From: Prostheceraeus crozeri
Lineage: Eukaryota > Platyhelminthes > Polycladida > Euryleptidae
Assembly: GCA_907163375.1 (NCBI GenBank)
Contig: CAJQUW010007440.1
Location: forward strand, 310,001-374,000
Length of the DNA stretch: 64,000 bases
Direction: 5' to 3'
Both the position numbers and the translations under genes were made by a program. Numbering within the stretch: the stretch's first letter is position 1; each line of letters starts with the position of its first letter. Below the pieces are notes generated by a model that saw only the letters and a program-made list of their open reading frames with translations, made no database searches and was not told the origin of the DNA. Shown here in pieces: positions 21,135 through 30,400 of the stretch.

Positions 21135-22460
21135 CCTAACCATCTTTCCATTAAGAATTTCAATAGAATATTTTGCATCTTCTAGCAATAAACCATAAGC
21201 CATCAATGAAGTTGTGGAATCTTTCTTTTCAATATTAATTGTTACATCACAACCATTTTTAATAATATCTTCAGATTGTGCACTTAAATCGAAACAGAAA
21301 ATTGGATATAAATGTCTCCAATCTCCAGGAGTTAATTGTGGTTCAACTCCAAATTCTATACAAAGATTTCTATAAGAATCATATCCTTCCATAAATTGAT
21401 TATTGGTATCATCGAATCTTAATGGATCAATTGGATATCGAGTTTGATTTAATGAAACTTGTAAACTTCGAATTGTATTAATATGGAAGATATTATTGTT
21501 CTTATCAAAACTTGGAGAATTATTTCTTTGAAATGTTAGTAATAAATATCTTGGAGTATTCGCAGTTCTAGTAAAATGCCAGTTAAATCTTTGTTCGGAA
21601 AAAGTTACTGAACTAGCAGTTCTCTTTAGAAAATTAACTGGAATTGGTTTGTTAGTATTTAATCTTTTTGCAATAGCTGTTTCAACCTCTAAACTAGGAG
21701 TAATATGCTTAATCCACCATTCAAGTCTATCAATTTTTAAATATGCTTTTTTCCCAGTCTTACCAAAAAAGATTAATTCATTATTTGCTGTACGATGAAT
21801 TATTAATTTAAATTTTAATTGATATGATATTTTATCATAATCTAAATAACCGAATAATGGAGACAATGACCAATTTACTGTCTGTTTACTTTTTTTGTTA
21901 AATTCACGTCTTTCTTTATATGCTTCATTATTTGTTTTATTTAAATGTTTTGCAATATTTTCTACATCTTTCGCAATTCCTGCGGCATCTGTTCCAGCGT
22001 GAGTTAAATCATCAATAATTATACCATCATTAGTATCAGGAAACCAACCTTCGATTTCATGCTTTTTATTATTTTCACCAATTGTTATAAATCTAAGCAT
22101 TGTATCAATTACACCTGGGGAATCACTTATTGTTTCTATATTTTGAGTTGCAACATCTAAACGCATTTGTGTAAATAAACTTGGGAAAAAATTATTCTCT
22201 AGTGTAATATTATCGGTATCTGGTAATGGTGTTGTAAAATTAGCATCACTATATAAAGAATATTCGCAGTGTAAAAATGAATCAGGTAAATATAAATAAC
22301 TCTGCTGATTATCAACTTCAAAGATTAAATCTCCTCCAGTGTTTACTCTACTGGAAGATCCGGGATTCATAGCAATTCTTATATAGTCATTCTTTTTTTG
22401 ATTGTAACTGGTGAACGGGGGATCATCTAATCTAAATTTATTTTCGATAAGCGAAGACAT
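21126..22460 (-). CDS. probable major capsid protein (double jelly roll)
   Basis: 444 residues from the ATG at 22460. It shows the pattern of Polinton/adintovirus hexon-like capsid proteins: an early beta-rich part with SYLYLPDSFLHCEYSLY, then LENNFFPSLFTQMRLDVATQ with a shared-loop region before VIDTMLRFI, and late in the chain RYLLLTFQRN, GDWRHLYPIFCFDLSAQ and YGLLLEDAKYSIEI. Size and gene position (centre of the leftward late block) fit. The identification rests on layout and recognisable blocks, not a search. Its final codons and stop come from a double hairpin. Fossil. Confidence 0.65.
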   Translation of the reverse strand: MSSLIENKFRLDDPPFTSYNQKKNDYIRIAMNPGSSSRVNTGGDLIFEVDNQQSYLYLPDSFLHCEYSLYSDANFTTPLPDTDNITLENNFFPSLFTQMRLDVATQNIETISDSPGVIDTMLRFITIGENNKKHEIEGWFPDTNDGIIIDDLTHAGTDAAGIAKDVENIAKHLNKTNNEAYKERREFNKKSKQTVNWSLSPLFGYLDYDKISYQLKFKLIIHRTANNELIFFGKTGKKAYLKIDRLEWWIKHITPSLEVETAIAKRLNTNKPIPVNFLKRTASSVTFSEQRFNWHFTRTANTPRYLLLTFQRNNSPSFDKNNNIFHINTIRSLQVSLNQTRYPIDPLRFDDTNNQFMEGYDSYRNLCIEFGVEPQLTPGDWRHLYPIFCFDLSAQSEDIIKNGCDVTINIEKKDSTTSLMAYGLLLEDAKYSIEILNGKMVRIG

Positions 22461-22521
22461 TTTTATAAGAAATAATTTGACTTTTTGTTTTTCTCACAGA
22501 TAGAAAAAAAAATTTTATTTA

Positions 22522-22604
22522 ATTTTAGAATTTTACTAAATATAATTTTAGAATTTTACTAAATATAATTTTAGAATTTTACTAAATATAATTTTAGAAT
22601 TTTG
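22522..22604. repeat. AT-rich tandem repeat between capsid genes
   Basis: About three and a half copies of an ATTTTAGAATTTTACTAAATATA-like unit (period about 23-24) in the spacer below the minor capsid gene. Confidence 0.7.
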
Positions 22605-23115
22605 CTAGACCAGCTCCGCTACAGCTTTGCTGGTTAGACAGAAGGTTGCTGCTCACGCCATTACCTCTTATTTCTTCAATTGTTTTTTCATTTTGTTTAC
22701 TATTACCCTCTACAGCTATGTTAGCAATTTTGTTTTTTGTTTCATCTGAAAGTTTTTTTAATTTTTTTAGTTCTTCAGAATCATTCTTGAGTTTACGAAT
22801 AGCTTCTAGTTGTTTTAATTCGTTTTGTGATTTAACAGCATTTGATATTGCACTAGCTGTACTACCTATAGCAGCTGCTCCTTTTGCAGCAGATGTAATC
22901 AAATCTTTATTATTTTTAATTAAGTTAACGATACTACCAATACCAGAAAAGATGCCATACCCTTCTTTTTGGACGGCACCTGCGGTGCCTAGGAACTTTT
23001 CTGTTCCGACTGTTTTTCTATTATCATAATGATAAACAGGATTCATACGTGGTTCATGTGCAATTTTTTGATTTGAAGCAAAATGTTTAAGATTGTGTTT
23101 ATAAATTATAGGCAT
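22594..23115 (-). CDS. minor capsid protein with glycine/alanine helix (Polinton)
   Basis: 173 residues from the ATG at 23115. After a basic N-terminus comes a hydrophobic helical region (about residues 52-95, YGIFSGIGSIVNLI then AAKGAAAIGSTASAIS), then a charged coiled-coil part and a short Gly-rich tail (GAGLAKF). Adenovirus pVI-like cement proteins have this make-up; the exact family is uncertain. A double hairpin (22975-23007) is embedded in frame and encodes the FLGTAGAV region. A second hairpin (22609-22634) covers the C-terminal codons. Confidence 0.5.
   Translation of the reverse strand: MPIIYKHNLKHFASNQKIAHEPRMNPVYHYDNRKTVGTEKFLGTAGAVQKEGYGIFSGIGSIVNLIKNNKDLITSAAKGAAAIGSTASAISNAVKSQNELKQLEAIRKLKNDSEELKKLKKLSDETKNKIANIAVEGNSKQNEKTIEEIRGNGVSSNLLSNQQSCSGAGLAKF
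22609..22634 (-). repeat. hairpin at the minor capsid gene's 3' end
   Basis: ACCAGC...GCTGGT stem with a 14-nt loop (itself holding GCT/AGC), covering the last codons of the gene. Confidence 0.55.
22975..23007. repeat. in-frame double hairpin in minor capsid gene
   Basis: GGCACC-tgc-GGTGCC followed by GGAAC-ttttct-GTTCC. It is GC-rich against an AT-rich gene, and the reading frame is kept. Confidence 0.75.
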
Positions 23116-23155
23116 TTTTTAGTAATAAATTTGACTTTTTGGGAAAAATATAAAT

Positions 23156-23204
23156 GCGGGTGAAGCCCTGGAAGACATCTCCGTTGACCCATGAACCGAT
23201 GTCC
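23156..23204 (-). repeat. double hairpin, type C variant, after the 57-residue gene
   Basis: On the minus strand GGACATC pairs with GATGTC across a long loop, followed by GGG-cttca-CCC. It lies 17 nt downstream of the stop at 23221. Confidence 0.65.
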
Positions 23205-23220
23205 ATTATAAAAAAAATGT

Positions 23221-23394
23221 TTATTTTTTGTTCTTAACTTTTGCAGATTGCGTTTTTGGTTTAACTTTATCAGGAACCAAACCTGCATCAATCACTCTTT
23301 TTATTCTATGATTTTCTTTCATAATATTTCTTTCTTTTATTAACTCTTCTAATTGTTTAATTCTTTTAAAATTATTAGCTCTAATTTTATCCAT
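23221..23394 (-). CDS. 57-residue protein sharing an N-terminal module
   Basis: A small intact frame from the ATG at 23394. Its first 25 or so residues (MDKIRANNFKRIKQLEELIK, then ERNIMKENH) are nearly the same as the start of the gene at 32112 (MDKVRADNFKRIKQLDELIK). After that it differs and ends in a basic, Lys-rich tail. The shared part is predicted helical and basic. I know no function for it; a common docking or packaging peptide is one guess. A double hairpin follows the stop. Confidence 0.7.
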   Translation of the reverse strand: MDKIRANNFKRIKQLEELIKERNIMKENHRIKRVIDAGLVPDKVKPKTQSAKVKNKK

Positions 23395-23399
23395 TTTTA

Positions 23400-23515
23400 A
23401 AATTATATACTTTTATATATTTATACTTTTTTTATTTTTAAAATTATATTTATATTTTTAAAATTATATTTATATTTTTTAAATTATATTTATATTTTTT
23501 ATGATTCTTATTTTT
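23400..23515. repeat. AT-rich tandem repeat
   Basis: Copies of a TTTTTAAAATTATATTTATA-like unit (period about 21-22) between two leftward genes. Possibly a promoter region. Confidence 0.6.
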
Positions 23516-23556
23516 TGTAGGTAAAAAATATTTAATTTAATATTTACAATACTCGT

Positions 23557-23925
23557 TTAAGATTTACGTTTATGAATATCTAACAACTTCGAGATAACTT
23601 TATTAATTGCCTGTTGCACTTTATCTATTGCGTCAAGCAGCGTGTGATGTACTTTAATTTCTCTTCTATTAACTTGCATTTTCTGCTGATTAATCTTCAA
23701 CGCCGTTTTAAGAGCATTTAACTTAATTTTAAGAACATCTAATTGTCTTTTAACAGCATCTAACTGTTCTTTATTTTCTTTAGAGTTTTCTTGTAAATTT
23801 TTCTTTAATTCATTTTCTAAATTGATTTTAAGAGTTTTCATTTTATCAACTTTTTGATTAAGTGAGTTTACTTCATTTATTATTCTATTCATCTTTTTCA
23901 TTTGTTGAGTAATTTTAGAACTCAA
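23557..23925 (-). CDS. coiled-coil protein (Polinton)
   Basis: About 120 residues, nearly all predicted coiled coil with regular Leu/Ile/Val heptads (MKTLKINLENELKKNL and ALKTALKINQQKM). The start is uncertain: the frame is open upstream of 23925 with no ATG there, and the first ATG is a few codons in. It lies just after the fibre-like gene on the same strand and may form a stalk or scaffold with it. No family recognised. Confidence 0.5.
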   Translation of the reverse strand: MSSKITQQMKKMNRIINEVNSLNQKVDKMKTLKINLENELKKNLQENSKENKEQLDAVKRQLDVLKIKLNALKTALKINQQKMQVNRREIKVHHTLLDAIDKVQQAINKVISKLLDIHKRKS

Positions 23926-23963
23926 TTCATCAACACTTTTTTGGAATGTAGTTTGTAACTGTT

Positions 23964-24443
23964 TTAAATTTTTTTAATTCTTTCAGGTAGTTTTTCTATT
24001 TCATCTTCTAATTGTTCTTTTAACATTTTTATCTGATGTTTATTTTTAATGACTGCAGATTTTAAATTTAAAGAAAGTAATATTAAAATTTTTGATTGTT
24101 CTGAAATCTTTTTAAATAGTTTTGCTATATCTGCTTCTAGCTCTCTATCCTTTTTATCAAGTTTTAATAATTTTTCGTTTAATGATTTGTCATTAAGTTT
24201 TAGCAACTTTAATTCGTTCATCAGCGGAACCAAAACATCGTTTATATATTTTTCTTTTAAGTCATTGATTTGTGTATCAACATATTGTTTATTTGTTAAC
24301 TCTGTATTTTGTTGTGGAAGAATAGAAAGATGCAATGGACCAGATAAAACGTCTCCAGTTTTCATAATATAATTTTCTATCTCTATTTCTAATTCACGAT
24401 TATTCGGGATATATGCACCTCCACCAACATTTGGTAACATCAT
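23964..24443 (-). CDS. fibre-like protein with phage tail-fibre motif
   Basis: About 159 residues from the ATG pair at 24443/24440. The N-terminal third carries IMKTGDVLSGPLHLS and then ELTNKQYVDTQI, the pattern found in many phage tail-fibre stems, where a Gly-Asp-Leu strand and NKxYVD precede a trimeric coiled coil. The rest is coiled coil (LKLNDKSLNEKLLKLDKKD). It could be the element's trimeric spike. No receptor-binding head is visible, so a partner protein may supply it. Fossil gene of the Polinton. Confidence 0.6.
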   Translation of the reverse strand: MMLPNVGGGAYIPNNRELEIEIENYIMKTGDVLSGPLHLSILPQQNTELTNKQYVDTQINDLKEKYINDVLVPLMNELKLLKLNDKSLNEKLLKLDKKDRELEADIAKLFKKISEQSKILILLSLNLKSAVIKNKHQIKMLKEQLEDEIEKLPERIKKI

Positions 24444-24548
24444 TTTTAAACAATAAAAATAAAATTTTTTCTGATTATAAAAAATACATAAATTATAAAA
24501 ATACATAAATTATAAAAAATAAAATTTTTCCTAATAAAAATAAAAAAA

Positions 24549-25437
24549 ATGGAAATGACTCAAATTTGTCAAGTTTGCAATATGCGTTTTTTAAATCAAA
24601 CACTATTATATTCTCATATGAAAAACACACCATGTGGTATGCATATGAATCAATTACAACCTAATAATATACAACCTAATAATATTCAACCTAATAATAT
24701 TCAACCTAATAATATTCAACCTAATAATAGTATTCAGTATAATAATATTCAATCAGAGCAACCATTACAAAGATTAAAGCATTTATTTATTTCAGATAAA
24801 GAACAAAATCTTTATACTGCTAGAATAAATACACCTAGGCAAAATACTGCTAGAATAAATACACCTAGGCAAAATACACCTAGGCAAAATAATAATAATT
24901 ATTTAGCACAAAATAATAATGTAGCACAAAATAATCCTTTTGTTCAAAATAATAATGTAGCACAAAATAATTATATTGATAAAAATCAATTTGTTGAAAG
25001 TAATAACAAAAAAATATGTTCCGGATGTAATAAAAATATAACATCAAAAAATTTTGCACGTCATTTAAAATTATGCGAACAACCAGAAGAGGTTAAAAAA
25101 ATAAAAAAGATAAATTAAAAGATCAGTTATGTCGTAATTGTAATAAATATTTTACAAATCAAGGAATTACTAATCATTATAATTCTTGTATAAGTTCTAC
25201 AAGACAATGTACAAGTTGTCAAATTACTAAACCTAAGACAGAGTTTTATGATAGTAAATATCAGTGTAAGGATTGTTTAAAAGAAAAAGTTAAATGTAGA
25301 GGTTGTCAAAAAATTATATTAAAGAAAAATTTTCAGCGACATGTAACACTATGTCCAAAACTTAATCAACATAGTGATCAACATAATAATAATTTATGTC
25401 AAAATAATAATTTATGTCAAAATAATAATTTATATTA
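24549..25437 (+). CDS. zinc-finger-rich region (Polinton accessory)
   Basis: First gene of the rightward block. It begins at the ATG at 24549 with a C2H2-like finger (CQVCNMRF...H), then a low-complexity middle made of NNIQP repeats (15-bp units, 24658-24730) and Asn/Gln-rich tandem repeats (about 24800-24990). Cys-pair knuckles follow (CSGCNKNITSKNFARHLKLC), and more of the same kind towards the end (CRGCQKI...H...C). Such proteins may bind nucleic acid or regulate transcription. A five-unit hairpin array starts right after the region. Confidence 0.5.
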
Positions 25438-25438
25438 G

Positions 25439-25534
25439 TATTTCAACTAAAATAGTTGTATTTCAACTAAAATAGTTGTATTTCAACTAAAATAGTTGTA
25501 TTTCAACTAAAATAGTTGTATTTCAACTAAAATA
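25439..25534. repeat. 20-bp palindromic tandem array
   Basis: Nearly five head-to-tail copies of TATTTCAACTAAAATAGTTG. Each contains the perfect hairpin CAACTA-AAA-TAGTTG. There are no spacers, so it is not CRISPR. It may act as a 3'-end or replication signal. Confidence 0.9.
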
Positions 25535-25601
25535 ATCTTATATATATTAAAATATTATTTTTTATAAAGAATAAAATATTATTTTATTAAAATATTCTTA
25601 A

Positions 25602-25730
25602 GCATTCCGGAAGAGAGGAGAGGTTCGGAACATACTTCTTTTGAGTATAGGAACAAAAAGTCCGACACATTCCGGAGGTTCTACAGAGGTTAAAAACACT
25701 CATAAGAGTGTAAGAATGCGAGTCCGGAAT
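25602..25730 (+). ncRNA. candidate structured RNA
   Basis: A non-coding, comparatively GC-rich island. Pairings visible: GCATTC (25602) with GAATGC (25714); ATTCCGGA (25604 and again 25669) with TCCGGAAT (25723); GTTC (25623) with GAAC (25651) enclosing ATACT/AGTAT (25632/25644); CGGA (25626) with TCCG (25661); ACACTC-ataa-GAGTGT (25697-25712). Some exclude one another, suggesting alternative folds or a pseudoknot. It lies 43 bp before the ATPase ATG. I match it to no ribozyme or RNA family I know. Confidence 0.5.
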
Positions 25731-25772
25731 TAAAAAATAATAATTCCTAAATTTTTATTTTAAAAATATTAA

Positions 25773-27314
25773 ATGAATAAAAACGAAAATTTGGAAGATT
25801 TATATTCACCGGTTATAATTAAAAGTAATAAAAGTAATAAAAGTAATCTAAGTCGTCATAAATCTCTTAATGCAATAAACGAAATAATAAATAATTATAT
25901 GAATAACACTGAGTTTCAAGATACACTAACCCCTCAAGATCCGAATCTCAAAGATATTAATAATATTGTAGAAAATCCTATATATAATACTAAATATAAT
26001 AATAATATAGATAAAAATATATATAATAATATAGATAAAAATATATATAATAATATAGATAAAAAATATTTAGAGACACTACCCCCTAATTCATCTCTTA
26101 ATAAAAAAATACCACAATCAGATCTTACACGTCTTTGGAATTTTTTAAAATTTCATTGTATAAAAATATTGTTAGCATGTATTTTAATATTTTTTATTTA
26201 TCATCTTGTTATATGTATTGGAAATCAATGGGGTTACTTTCTAACAGAGGAACAAAAGAGAATAATTTTTTATAATCAAGAAAAAAAAACTTTTGAAGGA
26301 TGGAAGACTGAGGAAGATAAGATTAAGGATAAAACTAATAATAAAAATATTAAACAAGGTAAAATGTATCAAGAAAATTTACATTTCATTGTTTACGGTA
26401 AAACTGGAAGTGGTAAGACTACGTTTATTAAAAAATATATAAACCAATATTATAAGGATGAAACAAAAGTACATATTTTTTGTATGCATACTTCTGAATG
26501 GCCAACTTTTACAAACGTCTATAATGATAAACAATTAGATGAGTTACAAGATATGGAAAGTTTTGCTGGTACACCTGAAAATAAATCTTTATTAATTTTA
26601 GATGATGTTGCAAGTTTATCAAAACAAAAAAATATGTCAGAAATATTTACAAAAGGAAGACATCAAAATATTCAAATAGTTGTATTAGCTCATAAAGCTT
26701 GTGATGTAGATAATAAGATTAGAGAAAACATTCAAACATTTTTTACAACTACACAAAATAATGCAGCATTCTTTAATGATATTAATAAAAATTATAAAAT
26801 GAATATGCCTTTATCATATTATACACATCATAAATATGGAATAATACGTGTTGACACCATAAGTGGACATATGCAAGTATATGATAAAGATTTAAATATA
26901 TTAGTAGATACCGAACATGAAATCTATAATAACTCTCAAGATTTTGATATTAGAATGTATGCAAATACAAAACATTTATCAAATCAAGTTATAGAACAAA
27001 TAATTATCTTTTTAGAGTCTGAAGCAAAAGTACCACTAAAAATTATTCCTGATACATTTTATTTTTATTTTGATCATTATTTAAATGCAAAATTTGGTAT
27101 ACCAATACCAAAAAGATTACAAGATAATGAAACATTAAACTATTTAAAAATTGCAATAAATGATGTTAGAAACGCTTTAAGAAAAGCAACACCAATAATA
27201 TCTGATGTTAAATCTACATTTTCTGATGCCAAATCTACATTTGTTGAAGCCAAAAAAACTTTTAATGATATAAAACCATTAATAAATGGTGTAAGTGAAA
27301 TACTTAATAATTAA
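25773..27314 (+). CDS. membrane-anchored A32-like ATPase (Polinton)
   Basis: 513 residues from the ATG at 25773. A low-complexity Asn-rich N-terminal part (with INKNIYNN-type repeats) is followed by one clear transmembrane segment (about residues 128-150, ILLACILIFFIYHLVICIG), then a P-loop ATPase with Walker A GKTGSGKTT near 208, Walker B LLILDDV near 271 and the FTKGRHQN motif typical of A32/FtsK-HerA packaging ATPases. The C-terminus has VKSTFSDAKSTFVEAKKTF repeats. It is distinct from the second ATPase at 34050. A B-type hairpin follows 18 nt after the stop. Role inferred: membrane-linked DNA translocation or egress. Confidence 0.75.
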   Translation: MNKNENLEDLYSPVIIKSNKSNKSNLSRHKSLNAINEIINNYMNNTEFQDTLTPQDPNLKDINNIVENPIYNTKYNNNIDKNIYNNIDKNIYNNIDKKYLETLPPNSSLNKKIPQSDLTRLWNFLKFHCIKILLACILIFFIYHLVICIGNQWGYFLTEEQKRIIFYNQEKKTFEGWKTEEDKIKDKTNNKNIKQGKMYQENLHFIVYGKTGSGKTTFIKKYINQYYKDETKVHIFCMHTSEWPTFTNVYNDKQLDELQDMESFAGTPENKSLLILDDVASLSKQKNMSEIFTKGRHQNIQIVVLAHKACDVDNKIRENIQTFFTTTQNNAAFFNDINKNYKMNMPLSYYTHHKYGIIRVDTISGHMQVYDKDLNILVDTEHEIYNNSQDFDIRMYANTKHLSNQVIEQIIIFLESEAKVPLKIIPDTFYFYFDHYLNAKFGIPIPKRLQDNETLNYLKIAINDVRNALRKATPIISDVKSTFSDAKSTFVEAKKTFNDIKPLINGVSEILNN

Positions 27315-27331
27315 ACAAATTTATCATAATC

Positions 27332-27367
27332 AAACCGAAGGTTCTAGCGCTTCGCGCTTCGCACGAT
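27332..27367 (+). repeat. double hairpin, type B variant
   Basis: AACC-gaa-GGTT then GCGC-ttc-GCGC, between the membrane ATPase gene and the polymerase ATG. Confidence 0.75.
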
Positions 27368-27492
27368 TTTGCAGATATATTAGAATTTTTCCATTATATA
27401 TATTTAGAATTTTTTTCTCTAAAAAATTAAAACAAAAATTTTTTTTTAAAAAAAAAACTAAAACACAAATTTTTTCTTTAAAAAATAAAAAA

Positions 27493-30400
27493 ATGAAAAC
27501 ATTTTATTGTGTCTTATGTGAAAAAAAATTGCAAACAAAAAGAAGTTATCAATCTCATCTACAAAGTAAAATGCATTTACAAAATGTAGAACGAGTTGAT
27601 GAAGGAAATATATTAAAATTAAATAGTTATAAAAATTATCTAGAAACATTGCCTACTGATATAAAAGTTAAAAAAATGTTTGATGATTATTCACATTCGG
27701 AATATAAAAAATTTTTTAATAGTGAAGATGAAGCCGTAACAGATATAAAATATTTATTTAGCGATACTGATGAATTTAACGAAATAGATGAATTTGATGA
27801 AGCCGTAACAGATATAAAATATTTATTTAATGAATCGGTTGAATCGGTTGAATATAATGAAACCGATAAAACTTTTTCTGATATTCTAACCAACTTTTAT
27901 AATATATTTAAGAAATCTTTCAAATGTTATATGAATGTAGAAGTACTTTATACAAAAAATGGACCTGATGGAATTCCTGAAGAAATAATACAAGGACATT
28001 TTACAAATTCGCAAGAAATTCATAATGTAAATGATATACAACCCATATTTGAATCGATGATACTTAAATTAGAAAATTGTATAATTGAAGCCCAGTTACG
28101 TGAATCTGGTTGGAGATTTGTTAAAATACTATCTAAGAAAATAGTAATTGATAAATACAAAAATAATACTGGTGGTAGTTATGTTCCTTTGCCTTTCAGT
28201 TCACCACAATTAATCAACATAAAAAATGAAGATAATTATTGTTTTCTGTGGAGTATTATAGCACATTTACATCCTGCAGAATATCATAAAGAAAGACTAA
28301 GTCATTATAATAAAAAAGAATACATAAATGAATTTGATCTCTCTGATGGCTTAGATGAATTTCCATATGATTATAATAGGTTACTAAAGTTTCATAAAAA
28401 GAATAAAAATTTAATTGAAGTAAATGTTTTTGAATTAAATGTGAATTATGTTTCTATTGGTAAAATTACTCCACTTTACCCAGATTCAAAAAAATTTTAT
28501 TTGAATAATAAAAATTTTTGCCAATCAGAAATAGTATATAATGATAGAGGAAATTACATGCATCATAATATTTTTTACCAAGGAAATATAATATGTACTG
28601 AAAAATTTGAACTTGTTAAAACATTATCACCAATAATGATTAATCATAATAATTATAAAGGACGTACTGATGATTATAATTACAAATATTCATCTTTATC
28701 TTCAGAATACCAACAAAAATTAGAAAATTTAAATGAAAGTTTACAAAAATGTAAAATAGATTATCAACAACAAACAAAAATGTTACTACAAGAATATCAC
28801 CATAAATATCAAAATAAGATAGAAACAATTCAAAAATTAAATGAAGAAAATAATAAAGAATTAAATAATGAAGAAAATGAAACCAAACAAAAAATAAATG
28901 AATCTTTAAAAAAATGTCTACAACAATATAAAGAACAATATGATAAAGAATATATTTATCAGCTACAAATATTAAAACAAAATTATTATCAAAATACATT
29001 TAATCTTACAAAAGAAATTAATGAAACACATGAAATATATAAAGATGAATTTGTAAAATTAGAACAGTCAAAACAACCAGCACAAGCGAATATATTATAT
29101 TATCAGGGTCATTTTATATTGTGTAAAGATGTTTCTATATTTACAAAAACTTCAGATAATAAAAATTTTCCTTGTCTTCAATGTATGACAAGTTTTAGAA
29201 CTTTAGAAGAAATGAATAGACATTTGGAAAATTGTCAACAAAACGAAGCAGTTCAAAATACTTTTCCAAAAGATGATTATTTAGAATATAATAAATGGTA
29301 TTTTAAAAATAAAGTACCCTTTACTATTTATTGTGATTTTGAAGCATATAATGTTAATATGACACAAAATCGAACGGAAAGTTCCAGGGCTTCACCCGAT
29401 TCTGAAAATTATAATTCTGAAAATTATAATTCTGAAAATTATAATTCTGAAAAAAGTGCGCCTGAAAGAAGTGCGCCTGGAAAAAGTGCGCCTGGAAAAA
29501 GTTCAGCTGAACAAAGTAAAGAAAAATATTTATTTGAACAAAAACCATTATGTTGGGGAATGTACATTCATTCGAATTATCCTGAATTATTTAAATCAGA
29601 ATATTTACAATACTATGGTGAAGACAGTTCAGAAATGTTTACAAAGAAAGTAGAAGAATTACAAAATTATTTTTCACAATTGCTTGAAACAAATAAACCA
29701 ATGATACCATTAACGGATGAAGAAAGAAAAGAATTTTATGATGAAATAAATTGTTATTACTGTGGAAAAGGTTTTACAAATAAATATAAAACTGGCAGAG
29801 GTAGATATATTGATAAAGTAAAAGATCATGATCATCTAAATGGATTATATAGAGGTGCAGCACATAATTCTTGTAATCTTAATGCTAACAAATTTAAATA
29901 TAACTTTGTTCCTCTATATTTCTACAATGGTTCTAAATATGATTTCCATCTAGTAATGAAAGATTTATTTTCATCAGAAAAATTACAACAACAAAAAATA
30001 AATGTACTATGTAAACAAGAAGAAGAATATTTTTCAATGCAATTAGGTTGTATTAGAATTTTAGATGCATTTAGATTTTTTACTCCTTATTCATTAGATG
30101 TTATGGGAAAAACTTTGAAACCTGAACAATGTAAAATATTAAATAAATATAATTTAAAACCTTTAAAAGGAATATTTCCGTATGAGTACATAGCCTGCGG
30201 CTCACAGTCGAAGACTGATATAACTGGAGATAAAACCTGTGGTTCACAGTCGAAGACTGATTTTAATTCTGTGAATAAAATTATGGAAGAAAAACAACTT
30301 CCTCCAATAAATAAATTTAAATCAACATTAAAACAATCACAATTATCTGACGAAGACTATGCAGAAGCTGAAAAGAATTGGAGAGAGTTAAATTGTAAAA

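Noticed and set aside
25439-25534. Repeat array that could be taken for CRISPR
   Set aside because: Units are directly joined with no spacers, and the DNA is animal with a Polinton.
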